64,000 nt of DNA, taken from an uncultured Synechococcus sp. Lineage in GTDB: Bacteria > Cyanobacteriota > Cyanobacteriia > PCC-6307 > Cyanobiaceae. The translations under genes and the position numbers were made by a program. Below, piece by piece: positions 44,227 through 53,442 of this stretch (position 1 is the stretch's first letter; every line of letters starts with the position of its first letter). The stretch lies in NCBI GenBank assembly GCA_949373155.1, contig CASICK010000002.1, positions 186,001 to 250,000 of the forward strand, in the 5' to 3' direction. The notes below the pieces were generated by a model. The model saw nothing but the letters and a program-made list of their open reading frames with translations, was not told the origin of the DNA and made no database searches.

Positions 44227-45399
44227 ATGGCCACCCTCCTTGAGCAGCTTTCCGCCATGACCGTGGTGGTGGCCGATACGGGTGATCTCGAAGCGATCAG
44301 GCGTTTCACTCCTCGTGATGCGACCACCAATCCCTCCCTGATCCTTGCTGCAGCACAGATTCCTGCTTACGAGAATCTCATCGATGAAGCCTTGCGTTCT
44401 TCACGCCGCCTTCTAGGAGAGAGCGCTCCGGTGGAGCAAGTGGTGCATGAAGCACTCGATGAAATCAGCGTGATATTTGGAAAGGAAATTCTGAAGATCG
44501 TTCCTGGCCGTGTTTCAACTGAGGTTGATGCCCGCCTCAGTTACGACACAGAGGCCACCATTGAAAAAGGTCGGAAACTTATTCGCCTCTACAACGACTC
44601 GGGAATCAGTAATGACCGTGTCTTGATCAAAATTGCCTCCACGTGGGAGGGCATCAAAGCGGCTGAAGCCCTTGAGAAGGATGGAATTCATTGCAACCTC
44701 ACTTTGCTGTTTGGCTTCTCTCAGGCTGTCGCCTGCGCCGAAGCAAGCGTCACGTTGATCTCGCCGTTTGTTGGTCGCATTCTTGATTGGTTCAAGGCCG
44801 ATACAGGGCGAGATTCCTATCCAGGTCCAGAAGATCCTGGTGTGATTTCAGTGACAAGCATTTTTAACTACTTCAAGACGTACGGCTACAAAACCGAAAT
44901 CATGGGGGCCAGCTTCCGCAATCTTGATGAAATTACTGAGCTTGCAGGTTGTGACTTATTGACTATTTCCCCGAAATTGTTGGATCAATTGCGCAGTAGT
45001 GATGCTTCGCTGATTCGCAAGTTAGATCCTGCAAATCTTGCTCCTGTTGCAGAGCAAATGAATGTGGATCAGGAGCGCTTCGTTTCCATGATGGCTGAGG
45101 ATCGGATGGCTACTGACAAGCTCAGTGAAGGTATCAAGGGGTTCAGCAAAGCGATTGAAACTCTTGAGCAGCAACTTGCTCACCGTTTGGCTCAGATCGA
45201 GGGTGGCTCCGCGTTCAGCCATGCCGTTCAAGAGATTTTCCTGCTGAACGATTTCAACGGTGATGGCTGCATCACCCGCGATGAATGGTTGGGAAGTGAT
45301 GCGGTCTTTGATGCCTTAGATCAGGATCATGACGGTCGTTTGACACCAGACGATGTGCGCTTGGGTTTCGGTGGCGCCTTGTCTTTGACCGCCGTTTGA
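44227..45399 (+). CDS. tal: Transaldolase with C-terminal EF-hand pair
   Basis: Links pentose-phosphate and Calvin cycles by moving a three-carbon unit. 390 aa. '[16 protein letters not shown]', Schiff-base Lys in '[17 protein letters not shown]', '[17 protein letters not shown]' and '[17 protein letters not shown]' mark TalB-type transaldolase. The last 49 residues carry two Ca2+ loops, at 342-353 ('[12 protein letters not shown]') and 365-376 ('[12 protein letters not shown]'). The second ends in Asp instead of Glu, which usually weakens Ca2+ binding. See findings. Confidence 0.95.
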   Translation: MATLLEQLSAMTVVVADTGDLEAIRRFTPRDATTNPSLILAAAQIPAYENLIDEALRSSRRLLGESAPVEQVVHEALDEISVIFGKEILKIVPGRVSTEVDARLSYDTEATIEKGRKLIRLYNDSGISNDRVLIKIASTWEGIKAAEALEKDGIHCNLTLLFGFSQAVACAEASVTLISPFVGRILDWFKADTGRDSYPGPEDPGVISVTSIFNYFKTYGYKTEIMGASFRNLDEITELAGCDLLTISPKLLDQLRSSDASLIRKLDPANLAPVAEQMNVDQERFVSMMAEDRMATDKLSEGIKGFSKAIETLEQQLAHRLAQIEGGSAFSHAVQEIFLLNDFNGDGCITRDEWLGSDAVFDALDQDHDGRLTPDDVRLGFGGALSLTAV

Positions 45400-45436
45400 T
45401 CGAGCTTGTTTAAGGTTTCAGACAGAAAGCACGCCC

Positions 45437-45468
45437 TCGCTCTATGGAGCGACTGCGTGCCACGCAGT
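45437..45468. repeat. Two adjacent perfect hairpins between tal and the photolyase gene
   Basis: TCGCTC-tatg-GAGCGA (45437-45452) abuts ACTGCGT-gcc-ACGCAGT (45452-45468). Both arms are perfect; the shared A at 45452 prevents both from forming fully at once. No T-run follows. It could terminate tal or act as a bidirectional RNA structure. Confidence 0.45.
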
Positions 45469-45544
45469 GGCTTGCAATAGAGGCTCGCTGAGTCCATATT
45501 CAATCGTTAGGGTCAACCCCAGGAGATTGAGGGGGTTGGCTGCA

Positions 45545-47059
45545 ATGGCTCTCCAGCTTGTCTGGTTCAAGCGAGACCTCCGGGTGAAGGATCATCAGCC
45601 CTTGCAGCAGGCCTTGCTCAGGGGGCCAGTGCTGCCGCTTTATGTCGTTGAGCCCGAGTTGTGGCAGCAGCAAGATGCCTCCGAGCGGCAGTGGTCGTTT
45701 TGCCGAGAGTCGTTGCTGGACTTGCGCCTCGCTCTTGCTGAGCTAGGCCAACCGCTAGTGGTGCGCAGTGGTGATGTGTTGGAGGTGTTTGAGCGGGCTC
45801 ATCGTCAATATGGTCTTGATGGGCTCTGGAGTCATGAAGAAACCGGAAATGGTTGGACGTATCAGCGTGATCAACGCGTAGCTCTCTGGTGCCGTCAGCA
45901 CGGCATCGCTTGGAAGGAGATTCCCCAATTTGGCGTGATCCGCCGTCTGCGATCCCGCAATCGTTGGGCCAAACGCTGGGAAGCGCAGATGGCCGAGCCG
46001 ATTACCCCTCCCCCGTTGGGACTGCCATCGATCGAGGGGATCGAGGCCGGCATCATTCCTGATCGCCCCCATCAGGAGCTGGCACCTGATCCATGCCCGC
46101 ATCGCCAAAGCGGCGGTCGTGCAATGGCATTGCTGGAGATGGAGGATTTCCTGGAACATCGCGCTTTCGGATATGCACGCTCTATCTCCAGCCCCAACAC
46201 CGCGTTTACAGGTTGTTCTCGCCTCTCCGCTTATCTCACCTGGGGGTGTCTCTCGATGCGAGAGGTAATCCAAACAAGCCGTGGCTTCAGCGGCCGTGGC
46301 ATAAGCAGCTTTGAGTCACGCCTGCATTGGCATTGCCACTTCATCCAAAAGCTTGAAGCGCAGCCAGCGATTGAATTCGAAGATTTTCATCCGTTCATGC
46401 GCGGGCTGCGCTGCGCGGATGATGAGCGACTCGCTGCCTGGGCGGAGGGACGTACTGGAGTGCCTTTTGTAGATGCCTGTATGCGCGCATTGAGGGCCCA
46501 CGGTTGGATCAACTTCAGGATGCGAGCGATGTTGATGTCGTTTGCCAGCTACCACCTCTGGTTGCCGTGGCGGGATAGCGGACTGCATCTGGCCCGACAG
46601 TTTGTGGACTATGAGCCCGGGATCCACTGGAGCCAGTGCCAGATGCAGTCAGGCAGCACAGCCATCAACACCGTACGGGTTTACAACCCGATCAAGCAGG
46701 GGCAAGACCATGACTTGAAGGGCGAATTCATTCGCACTTGGCTTCCTGAATTCCACCTGGTTCCCGATGTCTACGTGCATGAGCCCTGGAAGTTGTCGCT
46801 GGCAGCCCAACGACAGGCAGGTCTCATGCTTGGAGTGGACTATCCCTTGCCTGTTGTGGAACCTGCGCTTGCGGCCAGGGAGGCGAAGCAGAGGATTTGG
46901 GCGATCAGGGAGCGCTCTGGTTTTTCTGCCATTGCCAATGGAATTCAGCAGCGCCACGGGTCGAGACGTTCAGGCTTAGCGCCTACGGCCCAGGGTCGCC
47001 GCCGCCGACGGCGTAACCCTGCGTCTGATGATTCCCAACAGCTAACCCTTGATCTCTAA
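45545..47059 (+). CDS. Photolyase/cryptochrome-family flavoprotein
   Basis: About 504 aa from ATG at 45545 (the open frame to 45467 lacks homology). The N-terminal alpha/beta antenna domain begins 'LQLVWFKRDLRVKDHQPL'. FAD domain motifs are 'HWHCHFIQKLE', 'TGVPFVDACMRALRAHGW', 'NFRMRAMLMSFASYHL' and 'YEPGIHWSQCQMQSG'. It ends in a basic Arg-rich tail ('GRRRRRRNP'). I cannot tell repair from photoreceptor activity; it is longer than the usual CPD photolyase C-terminus. Converges with the next gene (4-nt overlap). Confidence 0.88.
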   Translation: MALQLVWFKRDLRVKDHQPLQQALLRGPVLPLYVVEPELWQQQDASERQWSFCRESLLDLRLALAELGQPLVVRSGDVLEVFERAHRQYGLDGLWSHEETGNGWTYQRDQRVALWCRQHGIAWKEIPQFGVIRRLRSRNRWAKRWEAQMAEPITPPPLGLPSIEGIEAGIIPDRPHQELAPDPCPHRQSGGRAMALLEMEDFLEHRAFGYARSISSPNTAFTGCSRLSAYLTWGCLSMREVIQTSRGFSGRGISSFESRLHWHCHFIQKLEAQPAIEFEDFHPFMRGLRCADDERLAAWAEGRTGVPFVDACMRALRAHGWINFRMRAMLMSFASYHLWLPWRDSGLHLARQFVDYEPGIHWSQCQMQSGSTAINTVRVYNPIKQGQDHDLKGEFIRTWLPEFHLVPDVYVHEPWKLSLAAQRQAGLMLGVDYPLPVVEPALAAREAKQRIWAIRERSGFSAIANGIQQRHGSRRSGLAPTAQGRRRRRRNPASDDSQQLTLDL

Positions 47060-48186
47060 CTCCTTTGCAGCATCAGGCGGCGGATGACCCTCTGTGCGAT
47101 GTCCCCGTATCCCATCTCACCAGAGAGAATTTGGGCAATGCGCTGCGGCGCAGTGGGGCGCTTGATTCCGAGCTGATAGCCCACGTTTGGAAAGCGATAA
47201 AACACTTGGGCAATGCGACGCCCCCAAGCCATCGAATCCCCCCAGCGTTCGCGCATGCGTTTTGTGTAGCTGGAAAGGTCAGGCTGAGTCCCGTTGAGCC
47301 ATGAATCGAGACTGACTGCTGCCTCGCAGCCGCTCATCAGCGATGGCCTGAGGCCTTCGGCAAGAAAGGGGTCGCAGAGCGATGCGGCATCACCTACCGC
47401 CACCACGCCTTTGCTGTGAAGGGGGGTATGGCCATTCCAAACTCTTAAATCCGCGTTTTGTCGCAGTCCGTCTGTGGAGGAAAACCCCAGATCCGGTAGG
47501 AGTTGTTCGAGCACGGCTTCCGCGTCACTGGCCCGGCGTCCAATAAACGTTCCCACTCCCACATTGATGCCGTTCGCCAGTGGAAAGGCCCAGGCGAATC
47601 CATGGTGGACGAGCCCAAATTCAAACCTGGCTGTGCCAGGTCGCAAGTTTCCCATTCCTTCGAGGCGAACAGAAAGCGTCTTGGCCATGTGGAGAGATCG
47701 AGGGCCGATCCCCAAGCGTGTTGGCCAGGGAGAACCTGAGCCATCAGCCAGAACCACGGCTCTGGCCTCGATAACCTCCCCGTCCTTGCTGCGTACAAGC
47801 CAATGGCTTTCATCTTGCTGAAGGTCCGCGACCTCGAAGGGCCGCCGCAGCTCTGCCCCTAAAGCGATCGCTTGCTCCAGCAAGAGTGCGTCGAGTCGCT
47901 CACGCTTGACGATCCAGAAGGGTGAAGAGCCTGGAAGCTCAGCGACCACAGGATCAGTGAGACACCAGCTGAAATCCACCTGTTTGATGACGTCATCAAC
48001 GGCTGGTTGCAAGTCGAAGGGGAACCACTGCTGAACGGAAGCCGCCATCCCACCAGCGCATGGTTTAACTCGCTCTGAGCGATCGCGCTCCAGGACTGTG
48101 ACGCGATGTCCTAATCGGGTGAGATGAAAGGCTGCGCTGGAGCCGGCTGCACCGGCCCCGATGACTGCAACGTCAGCGGTGCTCAA
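47056..48186 (-). CDS. Geranylgeranyl reductase-family FAD enzyme
   Basis: 376 aa. N-terminal FAD Rossmann motif '[21 protein letters not shown]', then '[15 protein letters not shown]', '[15 protein letters not shown]' and '[20 protein letters not shown]'. The family includes ChlP (which reduces the phytyl tail) but is broad; this one is shorter than ChlP (about 450 aa), so the substrate is uncertain. ATGA overlap with frr upstream. Confidence 0.85.
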   Translation of the reverse strand: MSTADVAVIGAGAAGSSAAFHLTRLGHRVTVLERDRSERVKPCAGGMAASVQQWFPFDLQPAVDDVIKQVDFSWCLTDPVVAELPGSSPFWIVKRERLDALLLEQAIALGAELRRPFEVADLQQDESHWLVRSKDGEVIEARAVVLADGSGSPWPTRLGIGPRSLHMAKTLSVRLEGMGNLRPGTARFEFGLVHHGFAWAFPLANGINVGVGTFIGRRASDAEAVLEQLLPDLGFSSTDGLRQNADLRVWNGHTPLHSKGVVAVGDAASLCDPFLAEGLRPSLMSGCEAAVSLDSWLNGTQPDLSSYTKRMRERWGDSMAWGRRIAQVFYRFPNVGYQLGIKRPTAPQRIAQILSGEMGYGDIAQRVIRRLMLQRS

Positions 48187-48731
48187 ACCTTGAGGATTTC
48201 AACCTCTTTATTCGCTAGATGTTTTTCAAGTTCTGCGATGAAACGATCAGTTGTTTTCTGAATTTGATCTTGCTCATCTCGGCTTTGATCCTCTGAAAGA
48301 TCTCCCTCCTTCTCTAGTTTCTTGATTTTGTCGATGGCGTCACGACGCACGCTGCGCAAGGCCACCTTGCCCTCTTCTGAAATCTTTGCGGCAAGTTTGC
48401 AGAACTCTTTTCGGCGTTCTTCAGTGAGTGGTGGAACATTGATGCGAATGACCTTGCCGTCGTTGTTGGGCGTGAATCCCAAATCACTGGTTGCGATTGC
48501 TTTTTCGATCAGCGCCAGGGATCCCATATCGAAGGGTTGAACAGCAATCGTTTGCGAATCAGGAGTGGAGAGACTCGCGAGTGATTTCAGCGGAGTGTCA
48601 GCGCCGTAATACTCAACATTGATACGGTCTAATAACGAGGGATTGGCTCGGCCTGTGCGGATGGTATTGAAGTTGCGCTGGGTGGCTTCCACCGACTTGC
48701 GCATGTTGGCTTCGAGATCGGAGTTCGACAT
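48183..48731 (-). CDS. frr: Ribosome recycling factor
   Basis: 182 aa. '[20 protein letters not shown]', '[19 protein letters not shown]', '[20 protein letters not shown]' and '[21 protein letters not shown]' are diagnostic. With EF-G it splits post-termination ribosomes. 8 nt after pyrH, the usual bacterial pair. Confidence 0.97.
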   Translation of the reverse strand: MSNSDLEANMRKSVEATQRNFNTIRTGRANPSLLDRINVEYYGADTPLKSLASLSTPDSQTIAVQPFDMGSLALIEKAIATSDLGFTPNNDGKVIRINVPPLTEERRKEFCKLAAKISEEGKVALRSVRRDAIDKIKKLEKEGDLSEDQSRDEQDQIQKTTDRFIAELEKHLANKEVEILKV

Positions 48732-48739
48732 GACGATGA

Positions 48740-49447
48740 CTAGTTGCTGATACGGGAACCGATGGGCTCACCGGCCACGGCTCTGCCGATGTTGCCAGGT
48801 TCAAACAAATTGAAAACAACAATCGGGATGTTGTTGTCTTTGCAAAGAGCGATGGCAGTGCTGTCCATCACGGCGAGTTCTCCGCTGAGCACCTGTTGGA
48901 AGGTCAAGGAGTCGTAACGGACGGCATCAGGGAATTGATGCGGATCTTTGTCGTATACACCGTCAACCTTGGTGGCTTTGAACACCACATCAGCGCTGAT
49001 TTCGGCTGCGCGTAAAGCAGCCGTGGTGTCGGTTGTGAAGAACGGATTGCCACAACCTGCTCCAAACACGACCACCCTGCCTTTCTCTAGATGTCGCATC
49101 GCGCGCCTGCGGATGTAAGGCTCAGCCACTTCTTGCATTTCAATTGCGGTCTGCACTCGTGTGGCAATGCCGGCTCGCTCCAGTCCGTCCTGCAGGGTGA
49201 TGGCATTCATCACGGTGGCGAGCATGCCCACGTAGTCCGCAGTGGCGCGATCCATGCCTGCGGCTGAACCTTTTAAACCTCTGAATATGTTTCCGCCGCC
49301 GACGACAATCGCCAATTGCGTGCCAGTGGCAACAACTTTGGCAACATCTGTAGCGATGGCCGAAACAATTTCTGGATCAATTCCGTAGCCCTGATTGCCC
49401 ATCAGCGCTTCACCGCTGAGCTTCAGGAGGGCACGCGCGTAGGCCAT
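48740..49447 (-). CDS. pyrH: UMP kinase
   Basis: 235 aa hexameric amino-acid-kinase fold. '[20 protein letters not shown]', '[20 protein letters not shown]', '[16 protein letters not shown]', '[20 protein letters not shown]' and '[16 protein letters not shown]' are all canonical. Makes UDP for nucleic acids and sugar nucleotides. First gene of the pyrH-frr-GGR group. Confidence 0.97.
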   Translation of the reverse strand: MAYARALLKLSGEALMGNQGYGIDPEIVSAIATDVAKVVATGTQLAIVVGGGNIFRGLKGSAAGMDRATADYVGMLATVMNAITLQDGLERAGIATRVQTAIEMQEVAEPYIRRRAMRHLEKGRVVVFGAGCGNPFFTTDTTAALRAAEISADVVFKATKVDGVYDKDPHQFPDAVRYDSLTFQQVLSGELAVMDSTAIALCKDNNIPIVVFNLFEPGNIGRAVAGEPIGSRISN

Positions 49448-49572
49448 TCAATATCCTTATCTTTAGGACAGTAGCAAGGCTGTTCTTGGCAGATCGAGAA
49501 AACTGATCTACTTCAGATATTTCTCTCTTATATCGATGCGGAAGGAAGCTCGACCGCTGAAGACACTGCTAT

Positions 49573-49604
49573 CAGAACTCAATTCCTTCAGAACTCAATT
49601 CCTT
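49573..49604. repeat. Perfect 16-bp tandem duplication at the cobO stop
   Basis: CAGAACTCAATTCCTT occurs twice in direct succession (49573-49588 and 49589-49604). The second copy encodes the last residues of CobO ('GIEF') with the stop at 49590-49588; the first copy is just downstream. It looks like a recent replication slippage event that left the protein end unchanged. Confidence 0.9.
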
Positions 49605-50292
49605 GCTGTGCTTTGACGCCTTGTTCCCGAAATGGGTGTTTGACGAGAGACATTTCTGTGACCAAATCAGCTCTTTGGATCAGACCGTCTGGAGCTCCCC
49701 TGCCGGTGAGGGCAACGTGGGTAAGTTCAGGCCGCTCATCGAGGCCCTTCAGAACTTGATCCAGTTCGAGATAGCCAAGTTTTAACGCCACATTTACTTC
49801 GTCCAGCACGACAAGTTTTTGTTTGGGGTCTCTGAGGTAAGAGAGCGAGGTGTCCCAAGCCGCTTGCACCAGCTGACGATCACGCTCGCGATCTTGGGTT
49901 TCCCAGGTGAAACCCTCTCCGAGGGCATGCCAGCTCAGGGCGTCTCCAAAGGCCTTTAGTGCTTTGGCTTCTCCAGGCTCCCAGCCTCCTTTGATGAATT
50001 GAACAACGGCAACTTGGTGTCCATGACCCAGGGTCCGTAAGGCCAAGCCAAGAGATGCAGTGGTCTTTCCCTTGCCGTGGCCGGTGAAGACCAAGACCAA
50101 TCCTTTTTCAACACTTCTCTCAGAGACCCGTTGTCGCTGAACGTCTTGACGGCGTGCCATGCGCTTTCGGTAAGCATCGGCGTCTTTCTCTGGGGCTAAA
50201 TCGCCTCCCATGCCAAGGGATTCGGCCGATTGGTCCAACGATGATGCGTCCACAGGCGACGGCTTTCCGGCTGATATTTGATCCGAGCTCAT
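49588..50292 (-). CDS. cobO: Cob(I)alamin adenosyltransferase
   Basis: 234 aa CobO/BtuR type. An unstructured N-terminus of about 60 residues precedes the P-loop 'FTGHGKGKTTASLGLALRTL'. 'VAVVQFIKGGWEPGEAKAL' and 'VLDEVNVALKLGYLELDQV' follow. It makes adenosylcobalamin from reduced corrinoid. It overlaps the upstream methyltransferase by 4 nt, so both probably belong to one transcript from the recombinase gene. Confidence 0.93.
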   Translation of the reverse strand: MSSDQISAGKPSPVDASSLDQSAESLGMGGDLAPEKDADAYRKRMARRQDVQRQRVSERSVEKGLVLVFTGHGKGKTTASLGLALRTLGHGHQVAVVQFIKGGWEPGEAKALKAFGDALSWHALGEGFTWETQDRERDRQLVQAAWDTSLSYLRDPKQKLVVLDEVNVALKLGYLELDQVLKGLDERPELTHVALTGRGAPDGLIQRADLVTEMSLVKHPFREQGVKAQQGIEF

Positions 50293-50954
50293 GACATCTC
50301 CCCAGTTGCTTCCAGCATGACGCTGGAGGGGCAGCGCGCTGTGATGCGCTGAAGAGCAGCCCCGGCCAGAACAGACTGTTCAACATTGGTGAAACCGATC
50401 TCCTGCAATTGATTGGGGATGTTGTCCTCAAGCAATGCAATCGCAGTCTCTGTCTCAAACAAAGCGCAGAACAGTTGTTGGGGGAGTTGCAAGAGAGGAC
50501 CAGCGGGGTGGAGATCCACAACAACGAGCCAGCCGCCTGGTCTCAGCAATTTCAAACACGACAACAACACTTGATGCCGCTCGGCTCGAGGAAATTCATG
50601 CAGCGCAAGGCTGATTTGAATGGCATCAAAGCTGGCTGGCGCGCAGGGCGGATCTTCTGCCAGCCCCTCAATGCAGGTGAGGAGTGGATGACGGGTTGCG
50701 GCGAGTTCCAGAACCTTGGGTGAGACATCGAGACCGGTGACCTGAAACCCTGCTTCGATCCATGGCGCTGCAGCTTCTCCTGAACCACAGCAAAAGTCGA
50801 GCACCTTGGCACCCCTTGGCAAAATTGGATCTAGCGCTGAGAGCCCAAGGCTGCGCAGTCGATCGACACCTCCAACACTCAATGCGGAGATCCCTGTGAC
50901 GGTGTCATAGATCCAACGATGGCGGTAAGCCAGTTGGCGAAGGGGTGATGTCAT
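50289..50954 (-). CDS. Class I SAM-dependent methyltransferase
   Basis: 221 aa from ATG at 50954 (longer frame is antisense to the recombinase). SAM-binding motif I 'VLDFCCGSGEAAAPWIEAG', then 'VTGLDVSPKVLELA', 'FDAIQISLALHEFPRAE' and 'LLRPGGWLVVVDLHPAGP'. The type resembles small UbiE/MenG-like methyltransferases. The substrate is unknown. Overlapping start/stop (TGATG) with the recombinase upstream and ATGA with cobO downstream. Confidence 0.85.
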   Translation of the reverse strand: MTSPLRQLAYRHRWIYDTVTGISALSVGGVDRLRSLGLSALDPILPRGAKVLDFCCGSGEAAAPWIEAGFQVTGLDVSPKVLELAATRHPLLTCIEGLAEDPPCAPASFDAIQISLALHEFPRAERHQVLLSCLKLLRPGGWLVVVDLHPAGPLLQLPQQLFCALFETETAIALLEDNIPNQLQEIGFTNVEQSVLAGAALQRITARCPSSVMLEATGEMS

Positions 50955-52135
50955 CAGGCTTCTCTCCTTGCTAACGCTGCATCGACGGCCTGTTGCTGAT
51001 CTCGCCTGGTGATCCAGTGGTGATAGGTGCGGGTATGAATCGCCACGGAATGTCCCATCATCCTGGCGGCCACCGTATCGGGAAGTCCGATGTGGATGGT
51101 GCGTACGGCCCAGGCATGGCGAAGGTCGTAGGGCGTGAGAGGAACGCCGTACCTCCTGAACTGCTCTGCAACACGCCGTCCGACTTGTTGGAGTGTGGTG
51201 TGGCGGAGATCGGTGCAAACCGGAGGGAGGGCCGCGGCATTCGAGGCGAGATGCGTCAAGTTGAAGCGATCCACCCATTCCGGATGGAAGGGCCAAACCT
51301 GATGCTCACCGGTTTTGGTGGTGGGAAGAACGCGGATGACCCTGTCTCCTCCACTCGCCAAAGCCGAAACATCCGTGAAAAAAACTTCATGGTTGCGAAG
51401 TCCATAGGTGGCCATCAGTCCATAAACAAGACGCCAACCCGGATTGGGGATGCGCAGCATGGCTTCGAGAATTTGCGGGTCGCTGGGTAACTGCCGAAAA
51501 CGAGCTCGGTGGAGGCCATATCCCCCCGCCTCTGCACGCCACGCATCAGGAAGGGGCAGGTTTTGATGGCGGGCGAGTGCCCCTAGGGCAGTGGAACACT
51601 GTTGGCGGCTTCGGCTGCCATCGGGATAGCTGTTCAACGTCAGCAGTAATAGATCAGGAGTGAGGCACGAGTGTTGTTCAAGCCCCAAGGTCTTGAGCCG
51701 TCTCAGGTAGGGCTGGTAGGCCCCGCTCCAAGTGGTGCGGCTACCAGCTGGGGAGCGACGACGACGTGGGTCTGCGAAGAATGCTTCCTTAAACATTTCC
51801 AGATCGCGATCCAGGGGATGGGCAACGAAGGTGGACTCGCCTTTTGGAGAGTTGTGTTGCTCAACTTTTTGCTTCGGTAACCACTGGTCCCATGCAAAAA
51901 GCTGTCGCTGTAATTGCAGCTCAACAAGCTGCACGATTCGCTCAGCCTCTTTCAACCCATTCAGGTCGGCCAGGAGCCCAAGACTCAGGCGCTGGGTTTT
52001 CCATTGGTGGGGTTGCTGACGGCATGGCAGCCGTCCGCGGAGATTAAGTTTTTGCCCTCGGCGCTCCACACGAAGACCACAGCCGTGCTCGGCCAAGGCC
52101 GCATTGGCGGCCACGATCGCGGTGTCGAAGTTCAT
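50954..52135 (-). CDS. Tyrosine recombinase (phage-integrase family)
   Basis: 393 aa. The C-terminal catalytic domain shows Arg in 'YGLRNHEVFFTD', HxxR in 'YDLRHAWAVRTIHIG', His in 'ARMMGHSVAIHTRTYHHW' and the nucleophile Tyr in the same stretch. The N-terminal part ('KLNLRGRLPCRQQPHQWKT') resembles phage integrase arm-binding domains. No adjacent tRNA, att repeat or phage gene is visible, and it is linked by overlap to cellular genes, so it appears to be a resident gene, not a mobile-element remnant. Confidence 0.85.
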   Translation of the reverse strand: MNFDTAIVAANAALAEHGCGLRVERRGQKLNLRGRLPCRQQPHQWKTQRLSLGLLADLNGLKEAERIVQLVELQLQRQLFAWDQWLPKQKVEQHNSPKGESTFVAHPLDRDLEMFKEAFFADPRRRRSPAGSRTTWSGAYQPYLRRLKTLGLEQHSCLTPDLLLLTLNSYPDGSRSRQQCSTALGALARHQNLPLPDAWRAEAGGYGLHRARFRQLPSDPQILEAMLRIPNPGWRLVYGLMATYGLRNHEVFFTDVSALASGGDRVIRVLPTTKTGEHQVWPFHPEWVDRFNLTHLASNAAALPPVCTDLRHTTLQQVGRRVAEQFRRYGVPLTPYDLRHAWAVRTIHIGLPDTVAARMMGHSVAIHTRTYHHWITRRDQQQAVDAALARREA

Positions 52136-52206
52136 AACCCTGTAAAGACAGCGTCACCATGACGTTGATGGGAGTTACGCTCAACCCCTAAAACAAAGAA
52201 TTTTTC

Positions 52207-53382
52207 ATGGCTCGGGTTGGCATTCTTCTGCTCAATCTGGGTGGTCCAGAACGGATTCAGGATGTTGGCCCCTTTCTGTACAACCTGTTTGCAGATCCAG
52301 AAATTATTCGGCTGCCCAATCCGATCCTGCAGAAACCCCTGGCTTGGTTGATCAGCACGTTGCGAAGTAGCAAGTCGCAGGAGGCCTATCGATCAATCGG
52401 AGGAGGCTCTCCTCTTCGCCGAATCACGGAGCAGCAAGCGAGAGAGCTCCAGAGTCTTCTGCGCCAGAGAGGGGTGGACGCCACAAGCTATGTGGCGATG
52501 CGCTACTGGCACCCGTTTACTGAATCGGCCGTGGCTGATATCAAGGCTGATGGCATTGATGAAGTTGTTGTCCTTCCCCTTTATCCTCATTTTTCGATTA
52601 GTACCAGCGGCTCGAGCTTCCGCGAGCTCCAACGCCTTCGCCAAATGGACGAACGCTTTGAGGCGTTGCCTTTGCGCTGTATTCGCAGCTGGTACGACCA
52701 TCCAGGCTATGTGCGTTCGATGGCTGAACTCATCGCCGAGCAGGTTCGCGCCAGTGACGACGTTGAACAGGCACATATCTTCTTCAGTGCCCATGGCGTG
52801 CCGAAGAGCTACGTGGAAGAGGCCGGTGATCCCTATCAGCAGGAGATTCAAGCTTGCGCCGCCCTGATCATGGCTGAGTTGGAGACCATTGTTGGCCACT
52901 CCAATCCCCATACCCTGGCCTATCAAAGCCGAGTTGGGCCGGTGGAATGGCTGAAGCCCTATACCGAAGAGGCCCTCGAAGAACTCGGCCGGGCAAAGAC
53001 GCAAGATCTCGTCGTGGTCCCGATCAGTTTTGTGAGTGAGCACATTGAAACGCTCGAGGAAATTGACATCGAATACCGCGAACTCGCGACTGAGTCAGGT
53101 GTCGTGAATTTCCGACGCGTTAGGGCTCTTGACACCTATCCACCCTTTATTGCTGGATTGGCTGATTTAGTCGAGGCCAGCCTTGAGGGGCCGGAAGTGA
53201 ATCTCGACCAGGCGGCTGAACTGGCTACCACCGTGAAGCTCTATCCCCAGGAGAAGTGGGAGTGGGGTTGGAATAACAGCTCTGAAGTGTGGAATGGACG
53301 CTTGGCCATGGTTGGTTTTTCCGCCTTCCTTCTCGAGCTGATCAGCGGCCATGGCCCACTACATGCTGTTGGTTTGCTTTAA
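52207..53382 (+). CDS. hemH: Ferrochelatase with C-terminal chlorophyll-binding-like helix
   Basis: Inserts Fe2+ into protoporphyrin IX. 391 aa. '[20 protein letters not shown]', '[19 protein letters not shown]' (catalytic His), '[19 protein letters not shown]' and '[20 protein letters not shown]' are canonical. The last about 45 residues are the cyanobacterial extension: a linker then '[20 protein letters not shown]', a high-light-inducible-type helix with the chlorophyll-binding motif. This couples haem synthesis to the thylakoid. Divergent from the recombinase. Confidence 0.97.
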   Translation: MARVGILLLNLGGPERIQDVGPFLYNLFADPEIIRLPNPILQKPLAWLISTLRSSKSQEAYRSIGGGSPLRRITEQQARELQSLLRQRGVDATSYVAMRYWHPFTESAVADIKADGIDEVVVLPLYPHFSISTSGSSFRELQRLRQMDERFEALPLRCIRSWYDHPGYVRSMAELIAEQVRASDDVEQAHIFFSAHGVPKSYVEEAGDPYQQEIQACAALIMAELETIVGHSNPHTLAYQSRVGPVEWLKPYTEEALEELGRAKTQDLVVVPISFVSEHIETLEEIDIEYRELATESGVVNFRRVRALDTYPPFIAGLADLVEASLEGPEVNLDQAAELATTVKLYPQEKWEWGWNNSSEVWNGRLAMVGFSAFLLELISGHGPLHAVGLL

Positions 53383-53442
53383 ACAGTGCCAATTGGTGAG
53401 ATGGCCACTTAATCTTGAGGGTCAGATCCTTATGAGGCAGCC

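Noticed and set aside
50954..52135. Prophage or genomic island marked by the recombinase
   Set aside because: No flanking tRNA, direct repeats, phage genes or composition shift.
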